Assembly: GCA_017591395.1 (NCBI GenBank)
Contig: WEDG01005356.1
Coordinates: 287,933 to 351,932 of the forward strand
Direction: 5' to 3'
DNA from: Schistocephalus solidus
Lineage: Eukaryota; Platyhelminthes; Cestoda; Diphyllobothriidea; Diphyllobothriidae
Length of the DNA stretch: 64,000 nt
Shown here: positions 13,601 to 25,600 of the stretch, piece by piece
Numbering within the stretch: position 1 is the first letter of the stretch
Layout of the letters: each line of letters opens with the position of its first letter
The notes under the pieces: model-generated
What the model was told of the DNA's origin: nothing
The model's input: only the letters and a program-made list of their open reading frames with translations
Databases searched by the model: none
Made by a program: the position numbers and the translations under genes

Positions 13601-16600
13601 AACATCACGGTAGCTGTTACGGGCAGGACGAAAGAGTACTATTTTTAAAAGTGACTGTAAAAAAGTGACAGTAAAAATAGTCAGAAAGCATGTAGCAAGG
13701 TGGCCAGAGTAGGCAAAGAAGAATATGTGAATCACCAAACCGCGAAAACCTACGCAGCAGTTAGGTTGGTATTACGTCGCTTGACCTATAATATTTTAGA
13801 TTTCGACCGACAGGGCGCCGGCCCATAACTCGTTCGCAGAGCGGTTGTTCAATGTTTCATGGTCGAAGAGCCCTAGATTTGAGTCTCAGAGCCTCCTCGC
13901 CTGACGACAGCGAGTAAGTCGGAAACGCAGGGCTAAAAACTTCCTTGTTTACGATCATATCATCTAGTTACTTATCCCTAGTCTAGTTAAGAGTGGGAGC
14001 AGGCATTGCGACTGAGGTCGCCAATTCACCAGACCTTTAAAGTCTTGGGGAGATACGATCGCTGGAACAAGAATTTTATTCCTCTGACAGCTACCATTTT
14101 ATAGGAGAGGGTAGTATCAACTTAGATGGAACGAGGTAATGAAGCTGTAACCTTCAGTTAGCAGATAAGCTAGCAATATAAAACGCAGTAACGATAGGCA
14201 AAATACTATGGCTCCTTTTAAAGGTGCCCTGAGAAAGGTCGGCCGCGATTTCCTCCACAGAAATGATGAAAAACTGCTACCCAGGAGCCGCGGCAAATAG
14301 CACTACACAGAAACCTCCCGATGATTTACCTCATACACGCCATTAGCCTGAACACGCAGTAGACTAGGAAACAAGGTATTTTGTGCAGTCTAGACGGGGT
14401 TTTAATCTTTACCGTGTCTTACTGAGCACACTTTCCTACAAAGTTGTCAATTTGTACAGCCCAACGACTTCAGGAGGTTTTGGATTTATAATGCGGCATC
14501 GCATGCTCATTTAACGCATAGCAACGCGCATCAAGTCTGAAAACACAAGTACTGGCGAGCGCATTAGGGAGATTTCGGCAGATCCGCAATACAGTTGTGA
14601 GAACAGGTCGATGGTATGCGAGAAAACTCTCTATAGGGAAACAACCTAGCTGGCAGACCCCATAAATATAAGCGGAATTGAAATGGTTGTCCTCGATTTA
14701 TCTTCCATCGACGGCCAAGAACACCACCGACCCCCCCCAACCTGACTGCTAGAATTTGAGTTAAGAACCTATGTGGCCCAGTATGGGAGGTTGTATTCCC
14801 TAAATTCTGCTAGGGAGTGCAGTAAATCAAACACAAGAGACAGGGTCTGAAGTGAGAATGCTCAGGACGTACCACTGTTATACCCAACGGCAAGCTGATG
14901 GGGAAAATCGTTTCTGATTGCAAGGCAAACAGGCCACCCCAGCCAGGATGGCACACCTGGAAGAGAGGAAGAAGAAGAAAGGTGAAAGATAACCAACATA
15001 AGAACAGTCTGACAGCAAAATACGCGATCAATCCATGTTTATTGGTGTTTTTAATTCATGCAAACGGAGTATTTTGACCTCTGACGTAAATGCCAATTGC
15101 AAATTCTGCTCAGAAGGGCAACACTCTTAAGTTACGCGATCGAACCTGTTTGACACAGGAAATTGCGAATCGGGTTCGATGTGACTAGATCTCAGACATT
15201 CGGTTCGAGTGCTTTCATGAACACTTCTAATCTCTACTGACATTATCCGCATTCGCTGTGGACCAATCTGTCTGCGACGGGAGAAAGGGGATCTTCGTTA
15301 AAGAAAATTCTCCAAAACATCTTTCAAGAATAAAAGGACTGGTAAAACCGTGATAAAGCAAAGTTCAAGCAGCTTATGAAATATACACGCGACTCCCAGT
15401 AGGATACGCGCATATTTTGACGAGCGGTGGAGTAAAAAAGGATGATGCGAGGCCAGGAAACATACCCTAGAACAGAAGAGTAAAGTCCTCTATACCCAAG
15501 AGCTCGTGGCTCAATGGTTAGGAAATTGGACTTATAATCAACAGGTCAAGGGTTCGAGCCTCGGGTGGTGCACCAACCGGGATTAAGGAGGGCTGGCTGA
15601 TGACGACTAATAAGCCAGAAACGACCAGTACAGTCTCCCTTGTCTTTGTCGGCAATGTTCATCTGCCTACAATACTGACCGCGATGCGGCTGCTGACGGG
15701 GCTCGAGAAGGAACTTCAAGGTGTGACCGGATGAGTGAGTACGGTAACAGATGTGTGAACTTTCCCCAACCAATATCAAAACTTCCGATCTAAACCGTTA
15801 AGACAACGAGCCCGTGGCGCAGTGGTTTTGGGTGTTTAACTTCAAATTAACAGGTCGCGGGTTCAAGCCCCGAGTGGTGCACCACCTCGGGTTGGGTATG
15901 GCTGGTCCATGACGGCTGATAAATCAGAAATAGCGATCCCAATCTCCCTCGTCTTTATTGGTCATTTATTTGAGATAATGCTTACAAAGAATCGACAATG
16001 ACCCTGATATTACTGACATAGCCTACTTTTACAATTAAAACACCACCTGACTGTAAATTTTCGCCAGTGCCGCGAAAGACATTGCGCTTCCAACAGTGTC
16101 AAGAATGACCGATAAACGTAAATCGAGTTTACTACCAAACCACAGTATTCAAGCTGCAGCGACCGTGAGAAGACAGTGCCTGTCAAATCATGGGAAAACT
16201 TACGTGTGGCCGGAGCCAGAAGGAGGACGCTGTCAGGCTTGAAAGTAAAACAACGGTAGAAATGACCGCGAGGAAGAAGGCTCAAATTTGCGGTCCCTGT
16301 CTACGTGGTTTGCGTACTTTAAGGCCAGAGCATCGAGTGCAGCCGTCTGCGGAATGGGTAGGATACGCACGAGACCATCGGTGCAGGCTATGATCAGGTG
16401 GCCCAGCATGGAGGCCACCGCCTTGGCGACCTCATCGGGATGACGTGAGTAGGTCAGGTCGGGAGGAAGGCGACAGCGTCGGTCCTGTCGGCCGGCCATT
16501 TTAACGGGGAGCGGCAGCCACTGCATATCCATCAGGGTGCCCCAGTCGTGAGCGAGGAAGAGGTAGGGCCGGAGTTCGGGAGTCGAATTCCTTCAAAATT

Positions 16601-19600
16601 TGGATGATTACATATATCCGTTCAATTATCACAGTCATTATTATACCCCTCCCTCTATTTTCAGTCAACAAAAGTTAAGCGCTGGGGTGACGGAAAAACC
16701 GCTTGACATGAGCTTAATGGATTTTAGTGTCAAAGGGCCGTGGAGACTGGGAGAGATGGCAGAGAGGCACTCCCTGGTCGCGTTACCGAACATACTCGTA
16801 TCTTTAAGTTTTGGAGCTGGGTCTAGAGCTCCGTTGGCAGTCGCGCAGGGACTAGCAATAGATGAAGAGGAAGAATAAAGACGAAAGACTGAGATAAGCA
16901 AGTTTGACCGTTATCAGTCTACCCTGAGAAGATGTAGATGCGATCGCTGGGACACGAGCTTTATTCGCCTGACGTTTTGGATTCCAACTCAAACCCATCA
17001 TCAGAGAAAGTATCAGATGCGGGCAATTCGTACACAGGGAGTTGCAGTATGTATAGGATGCGATCGCTATGCTACTGCACACCTAAGGCAATTAACAACT
17101 CCCCCTTCAGCGATAACGACTGCGCTCTGGTACGTTAATTGTTTGATGGCCGGCATGCGGGTGGTTATTCCCTGAAATTTCATCACCCATGTTGGAGGGT
17201 GGCATGATGATTGCTCGGCCATCTGGCTCACCGGCACTGACGTTGGAAAATGTGTTCGCCTGAGCGCTCCTTAAGTGGCCGATTGGTCTGACCAAACTGA
17301 CTCTCAACATCGAATATGGGTTGGGTAGGTCATTGCACTTGTTAATAGACTGGGGCCTGTAAACCATGACTCAAGCAACTCGCGGCTCACGCGATTATCA
17401 CCTCTTGTGAGAATTTCAGCTTCGTCGAACTTTAATGTCTGGCCGGTTCTCACCGAATGAGCCACGACTTAATAATTGGCGTCGTTAAGCCACACTGCTG
17501 CCATGTGTTCGGCAATTCGTGTCCCAAGGAGTCTTCCAGTTTCTCCGACGTAGTTGCTTTGCTCACAACAGCACCAGATCCGATAAAACATCTCCAGATG
17601 TTTCTTGCCGTGGTACAAGGGTCCTTTGGCCTCATTACCTGACGACGAATGGTGGCCTTCGTGCTGTGTGCGACTCCAACTCTAGGTGGCGCGAGAAGGC
17701 AGCTGACGGCCTCCGATACATGTTTGACGTTTGGAATCGCATGCCAATATTTAGGCTCGGTGCGATTTTGTCGATTGTCCCGTTTGTGCATGCACCGGTC
17801 GACGAAGTTGCGCGGGAAGCCATTTTCTCTGAACACCCGTCGAAGATATTGTAATTCGGCAACCTTGTCTTCCGGTTCACTGCAATGCGTCTCAACACGC
17901 CGATATAGCGTCCTTACGCAACTGCGTTTGTGGCTGATTGGGTGATTTCTGTTAAAGTTCAGTAATTGCATCGTATTTGTCGCTTTCCTGAACACTTTGG
18001 TTTTAGGCCACAATTTTTGCGACTGCAACTCCCTGTGTACGAATTGCCCGCATCTGATACTGTACCCTGATGATGGGTTCGAGTTGGAATCCGAAACGTC
18101 AGGCGAATAAAGCTCTTGTCGCAGCGATCGCATCTACTTCTTCTCAATTACATCCTGGGACTCACATTTTCGCTTGTATCGGCAAATCAGTCTACCTTGC
18201 CAGTCCCAGGATTTGGCGACATCTGAGGCCGGAACTTGCGTTTTATGGTTATTAGTCCAACGCTTTAAAAACTGAACCACGGGCTTGCATCAGATCGCAA
18301 GAGACAGGACAAAAAGCTCGTGGCTTAAAGGTTAGGGTGTTAAACTAATGACAACAAGAGCGCGGGTTCGGGCCTCAGATGTCTTCAAACCTGGGCTTAA
18401 CCAAGGCTAACTGATAACGGTTAAGAAGCCAGAAATGGTTGTACCCCGTCTACCACTGGTAGAAATGTTCACACCACCGGCCATGCGCGCTTTCACTGCC
18501 CTAAATAAACCCCGATCGGCAACAAGTCAGGCGTTCAAGTTTTGCTCGCCTTAATCAACCTACTTTGGTAACTCATAGCATTCAGCACAGACCGTGCGGT
18601 GTATTATAGCTGGTATAGGTATAAACACAGCGAAATTGGTCAAACTGAGTTCCGGGTGGAGTTCAGTGTGCCAGTTTTTGACTAGCCTTTCGCCGTTGGC
18701 CAGTCATAATTTCCGTCAAGGTGCCAAAACAAAGTTCACGTTATGTAAACTATTTTAAGCCAAGTAACCGCAGGCCGCATTGGTTGATCTGGCAGCAAAA
18801 GAGCTCAAAATCACTGATACAACTTATGAAATTATTCACAAATATAGCAGCAAAAGTACTAGCTAGAAGCCCGGACATGTGTTTCGCGATATTCTGCAGC
18901 TGCATGGCACAGCCGCCAGGGGTTCGGCTCATCAGTGGGTTTCCCACCATTCCGTGTTGTTTCTGGTAGATACTCCATTTTTGAAATTTCAGTTATTCAA
19001 TTTGCTCAGAAATTTAATTTTTACCGATACAAGCAAACATCCGGAAAGTGCAAATTCAGTCATTTGTGGTGCTAAAGCAACCTCTACTTAACTGTTAAAG
19101 GTAGGACTTAAAACCTGTGGCTGAATTGTGGTTAACACTCCATAATTTATAAATATCATTTTTTCCATTTTAAGTCATCATCTGGCACAATCAAATGAAC
19201 CCTGAAGTTGCGCGTCGAATATTTAACTGAAAGCCATGCATGTGGAATATAGACAAAATGAACTGTTGATCACAAATGATTCAGGCCTTTTGCCAATACA
19301 CCGTCAGGGCACCTATCACACAGAGCACAAGCAACAACACCAATTAACATGATCAATCAGCCTTGTATGTCTCTTATAGAGGCCGGAGGAATAACTATAG
19401 AAAATTATATTGGCGGTTAGGTTACCTCCTCATCCTAAAAGTTCATCGAAACGACAGTGAACTGGGTGATTTTCACAGTGGGTCATAGTTCACGGTCCTC
19501 GCAATTCCGAAGGTAGGACTGAATGAAATTGATCTAACTCAGCTATACTGATTCCCCCAATCTCTTACTGGCGTCAAGGTATGAGTACACACGGGACATA

Positions 19601-22600
19601 CTGTCTAGGGGGAAAGCGGTTACCGAAATCTGTTGGGTTATCCATCAAAGTTCAGTGCAGTTTTAATAAGGAAAAGGTAGGCGAACGCCTTTTGAACTCC
19701 CTATTGGTTACAATAATATTGCAAACAAATAACGCCTATACATACTGAAAGTTGGACAGAGGATTGACTTCACATTGCTCCACGGGGCATTTGACGAAAC
19801 AATTATAAAATAGTATTACTGGAAAATGGTGAGTAGTATGTGTTATAAAATGTCTTTAGAGCGGGGAAATACACAGGAAAATGTGCTCGTTTCTGATTAA
19901 ACGCCCTCTTAAAAGTGTCAACGGGTGGGAAAATGACGATATCCGCAGGCAGATTATTTCATCCCTGAATCACTCGATTGGAGAAGAAACACTTTCTTGC
20001 GTCCAGTCTTGCCATAGTTACACATACAGCTAGGGCCGTATCGCACGCAAAGTGCCGAAATTTACGAAAGATTGATAATTGCTTACAAACTGGAACTAAT
20101 GCGAGTCAAAAGGCTTTGAAATACTAATAAACAACTCAATAGGAATGTAAAACCTAAAGGAAATATGAAAAGTAATATTTCTTCGTTTAGAAATACCAAC
20201 TTTTTTAGAAAAGCGGCCTATGTCCAAAACGTGATAAATCGCTGTATCTACTACTAATAAATTTAAACATAATTATCGTCTAATATCGAAGCATACCATT
20301 TTGTGTATATTAAGAGAGCTTTCCATGCGCTAAATTTATTTGTTGTTATTTTTCAATATTGAAATACAATTAAAGTCAGCTCGTCCTTGAAATACCGGCG
20401 ATAATTTCACGATTTTCAGTGTTTTCAATCCCTTGGCCATAAATGTAGATTCTGTCCCTATGTGCTCATCAAAACCTTCCAAAATAAGATAGTTCTTAAA
20501 AGTATTTACCAAAGAGGCGAGATTTTGGATCTTTCGTTCTACCGAAGATGGCCGTCAAAGTCATATTTGTAGATCCACCCTAACACGAACACTCATTTCA
20601 CAGAAAAATGAACGTCCACAACAAAAGTTCGCAATTAATAAGCCTAAGATCATTTAAGAAACTTTCTGTAATAAGGTAACTCTTTAAAAAGTGCTTGAAG
20701 TTGATATTTAACTGTCGAGTATCTGCGTGCTATATTTTTTTAAAATTTGAATCAAGATGAAATTGTGGAATTTTGACCACTTTCTTGGCTTTTTTGAAAA
20801 TAAGTGATCCATTTTCTGCCGAATATGGAAGAACTTACTTTTGTCTTTATATTGGAACGTGTTTCGCTATATATGATCACTCTATTGCCTCGTTCTAAGA
20901 TTTAAAACACACACCAGAGTGGCCGAATATATACTATTATTTTGCGAATACTGATAATCTTCTGTCCATTGCATTTCTAAATTCTAGATTAGCAGATCGT
21001 ATATTATAAAAAAGTGCCTTAGTCCATGCTTCCAAGTTAAAGTTGCCTTTACTCGTATTAATCTTTAAGGCTACCTGCATGTATATTGTAATCGTTCGGC
21101 ATTTTTGTCATATAAAAACAAAACATACTGGCAAACAAGTTTACCCTCGCGTTTTGTACAAAATCGTCCTAAATTTGCAAAAGTTAATTTATTACACTGA
21201 ATTATTTGCTTGTATTTGAAAAGCAATGCGTTTTCTCACACTTACCTTCACCTGATTTTTCAGTAAATTAAGATCAAATTTTTCAATAGCAGAAGAGATA
21301 TATTTGAAACTTTCTTACTTTCATTAATGTTCTTTGTATAGTACAATGCCAAATAACCATGAACTTTACTCTGTGATATTAAATAGCATAGGAAATTTCT
21401 CGAATGTTCAACAATCTCCGATTTTGCCCAAATCTTGTCTGTTTTCATTAAATATACTGCAGTATAAATGCAGCGTTCTTAAACAAAACGCATTTTGAAC
21501 CTCAACTCCACTCAACAAGCAAAAATAATAATACTAAGTGAGCGCTTAACTTTTCAATTAAATGTTCAGAAAATATTACATGAGTTAGGCCCCCTACTGT
21601 AATTTGAGAGGATGTCCTCTCAAACTAGTGGTAGTGGCCAGCTCAAAGAAGTCGCCGGATGCGAGGCACCAATCCTGACCCCGCAGCACGTGAAACGCTT
21701 GCATTAGGTCAGTGCGTAGCCGTTTTTAGTCCAAAAGAAACCCGCCAAGATTGGACAATCGTGTCTCGTAAGGCACGTAGCCTTGGCCTCGAACAAGCTT
21801 GGTTGCACGTCGTTGGACTACTTCAATGGTGCTGCCGTCTTGGACAGCCAAGAGTCTCTAGGGCTGAATGGAAAATTCTGATTTCGGTCGCAGGAACATC
21901 CCGCAGAGCTTACCAAAACCCACTTCATCGAAGTTTGCAAACGCGCACTTGATGAGATACATGATCCACATTGCAGATTTGGCTACTTTTGAACAATGCA
22001 ACGATGGCTTCAGTGAGGGTGTGATCCACACTCCCAGAGCTTTCTGAGCCCCTACCTCTGATTCAGATAGTAAGTCCTCGAGTACACGGTATTGGCCCTG
22101 CCGATTCGAAAACATTTTGCATTTGGAAACAATGAATGGGAGGATCCAGTGCTTCAACCATCGCTTGAGCCGACGCAAGTTTGCCTGTAGATTTGCCTCA
22201 TCAGCTTCGTTGTGGATGACGTTCTAAAGGTTTTGCCGCCAGCAAACATGGCGATGTCGCAGTCCAACCCACTTATGCAGTCATCAATATATATAAGGAA
22301 GAGGATAGGGTCAAAAACGGAGCCCTAAAGAACCCAACTCTCAACCGCCACCCCCGACGATTGCTGATCGCCAAGACGGACAACCTGAGATCTATCAATC
22401 AATAAGTTTTCGATCCACTTCAAAAGCTTACCCTTTAACCCTATAAGGCTGAGTTTGGATAGGATACGCTGGTGAGGCCTGGTGAAGGCCTTCCTGAAGT
22501 CTGTAGACTGCGTGCACCACATTTCGTTCATCGATTGCTCGGATCCATCGTTCTAGAAAGAAGGGCAATGGGTCAAGCAGGACCCTCTTCTGCGGAATCC

Positions 22601-25600
22601 GTGGTGCACATCAGAGAGAAGATGTTCAGGTTCATGCTCGAACCTTTCTTTAGAGAGATCATAAGGACCGTATTTGATGATGGGTTCGAGCATGAATCCG
22701 CAACGTCAGACGAATAGAGATTTCGTAAACTATCAAACCATACTAATAATAAAATCCTCATGAAGGTCAGTTAAAAACAAACATCTTTCAGTCATTCAGT
22801 CAGCAAATGCTGGAGAAAATGTGCGAAAAACGAACAGGAATGGGAGGTTTTCAACTGTTGCTGATGGAGAATTATTTTTCACGTAAGGAATCTAGATTCG
22901 ATCCAAGAAAGCGGGAAATCACAAGGATTTTTCAGACGCTTAAAAATGGTGCCTAAATGGTTAAAGTTCATTCGCCGTCCACTCCACGTGAACGCCAACA
23001 CCATAATAGAAACAGAAGAAAGGCCGTCTGCCAAAAAAATCAGGTTTTACAACATCCACCGAGGCCGCAAGGTGGTGTTTCACTCTCAGTATTTGGTAAT
23101 GAGAAGAATATTAGCCTAGCCTGGGCCTGTAGCAACCACTATGCTTTGCTTGCTCCAAGCCATGGTGACCACAACTTTCCCCAAGTGAAAGCAATGGTAA
23201 CTTGCGCAAGAATCTCCCCACAAGGAGGCAAACTTTCAGTGAGTCTGTCTGGGTTCACTGGGTTCCCACAAAAACGGTGTTCTTATGCAAAGACGAAGTT
23301 CAGCTAAGGAGAGGGTGTGTGCGTGCAGTGTCCGACAAGGCTAAGAACATGTTTTCAGCTGTCACACGGGCTCTTGCCCAGCTGCACACTTGTCAGGCCT
23401 TTAAGTGGGCTTTTAGATCTCACATAGAATAAAGTTAACATAAAGGCTAAATAAAGGAGGAGAGGATTGACTTGTCTCCTTAACTAGCAACCTTCCAAGA
23501 CGGTTGACGTGCCTATAATTTATTACATTAAGGAATGTGTTGAATTGCCACGAGAAAGGGGACCTCATAAGTTGTCAGTTGTCTATACGAACCAATCGAC
23601 CGACTGGTAATGAGGTTGGGTGTAGAGTATGGCGCGACGTGAACCTCGTTTAAAGTGGGTCTCGATCCATAAACTACCAAGAGCGTACCTTTTGCAGAGA
23701 GAAAGACCAGAGCATCGCCAGATCTGAATAACGCCGGGTCCAGATTGCATGAGGTCGGAGTATTTCGGTCGGTCGGCAGCTGAACGGAAGGTGGAGACTG
23801 CAAGGAAAGATGGTTGGTCCTCCTGGACATCGGCATCGGAGATGTAGCAGGGAGACCACGAAAGACACTTCACATAACCGCCGGCGAACATCAAATTCCG
23901 GACTAAATTGATACGAAGACAGGCAAGAAGATCGTACATAAAGGCATAATGGGAGCAAGGTTTCAAAAAGTGATTGAAATTAGCGACGGAAAAGAGAAAA
24001 TATGTGGGTTTACCTCAAAGGTTTGGCAATATCCGACGAAAACAATGATCGAACCATGCTGGAGCACTAGTTGGATGAGGCAGACCAATTCATGCTAACA
24101 AAGTACAAATGAATCAGAAGCACGACGTATCGACAGCGTAAATTATGCTTTTTGTTATGTGGTTTAAGGTTTAACAAGAAATAGGGCTTCAGACCGTTTA
24201 AGACGTCCGATGGTTGGTATATCCGGGATTGAGACCCCCTCTTGTGCACTTACTTAATGACTTCAATTATCATTTGCTTGAACACACACAGACGACAGTT
24301 CAACCAACAAAGTCCACCATATGCCCCACAAAAGGACGGGCGCAGAGCCAGTGACTTGCGCGTGAAGTAGTGTGTAGTGGTAGTAGACTTTCACAGCATC
24401 ATCGCACTCTCGTGCGAACACCCAGTGTGTAACATTTGCCTTGGGTGCGCATTCCCAATAACGCCTTCTGTGCCCTGATCTAGCCCACGTTGATTCCGCG
24501 AATCTAACGCGTGGCCCGTTCATCGTCAGGGTCATCCATTATGCTGCTGCTGATGGGGCGCTGGAAGTCAACGGTGGCGAAAATACTATGGCGACGTGGC
24601 AACGGGTGCTCACCTACACGGATGTTAAAAGCGACGTTGTGGCTCCTAGTCTACGACAAATTGGTCGTTCTATTCACTAACCTATATCGTGATCCATAGT
24701 GGAGTTAGGTAGCCGCCTGGCATGTCTGAGCAGCCCTATCTGGGGACAGCATCGCATACCGCTTGCGGGAAAGGGAGCTAGAAAAGATGCCCTAAAAATG
24801 CTGGACACTTGAAGAAATCGCTAAAACAACTGCAAATCAACCCGGCGACCTGGGAGGATCTCGCCCAGGATAGACCGACCTGGAGAAGATCCGTGAAGAC
24901 TGGTTCAGCAATCTATGAGGCCAACCGGATCGCCATTGCCAAGGCCAAAAGAGAGGCACGAAATTCACCAGCGCCCCGGGCAAACACCGCCAATGCCCAG
25001 GCCTGCCGACATGCCCACGCTGTCAACGCATCTTTTGCGCGCGAATTGGCCTGGTTGGACATTTTCGGACGCAATGCACCAACTATCCGACAATTTCAAC
25101 TTCTACGTCAAATTCTGCCAACCCTCCTTCAGACTCCCCACCCTCACTCCTGGCATCAATTGCATTACTTCCACCATCATAGAGACCACATCCATCTACT
25201 CATCGCCTGCTACCCCCACCACCGCAACCACCACCGCCTTCGCCTTCACTACCTCCACCACCACCACCACCATCAGCGATGGGGAATATCTCCTAAGCTG
25301 TACTCAATGCGACCGCACATTCACCTCACGCATCGGCCTGGTCGGTCACTTGCGAATACATCGTACAGAGACCGGTAAGCCAGTGCCTGGAGCACCATCA
25401 CACAGCAGAGATCGTCGCCTCCAATGCCCTCACTGTCCTCGCGCATTCACTCATCGCATGGGCCTATTCGGTCCCATGAGCATCCATGACAGCGGAATTC
25501 ACCACAATGCCGACAACACCGATACACCATGCACACCCTCCGCTCCTGCCATTCTTAGCGCCCCTGCCACCCCCACTACCAAGAATGACATCGCCCCAGC

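Larger units (their letters stand above)
16936..18134 (-). mobile_element. Penelope-like element with inverted terminal repeats
   Basis: Coding remnants on the minus strand are bounded by a repeat of about 115 bp found inverted at 16,936-17,056 and 18,011-18,134 (shared GGGCAATTCGTACACAGGGA on one strand). Penelope-like elements often carry such pseudo-LTRs in direct or inverted orientation. Both repeats contain a hammerhead motif. The element sits in the same GTF3C2 intron as the SINE at 18.3 kb. Confidence 0.75.

Noticed and set aside
15497..15985. Functional tRNA genes
   Set aside because: The A and B boxes are present, but acceptor and anticodon stems do not pair properly and a SINE body follows.
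16600..16900. Plus-strand frame at 16,600-16,878 and its minus-strand partner
   Set aside because: They lie in the GTF3C2 intron, lack splice sites that fit, and show no family features.
17450..18133. Single 227-codon host protein
   Set aside because: The reading is Penelope RT followed by an out-of-frame copy of its GIY-YIG domain; the true nuclease is in another frame.
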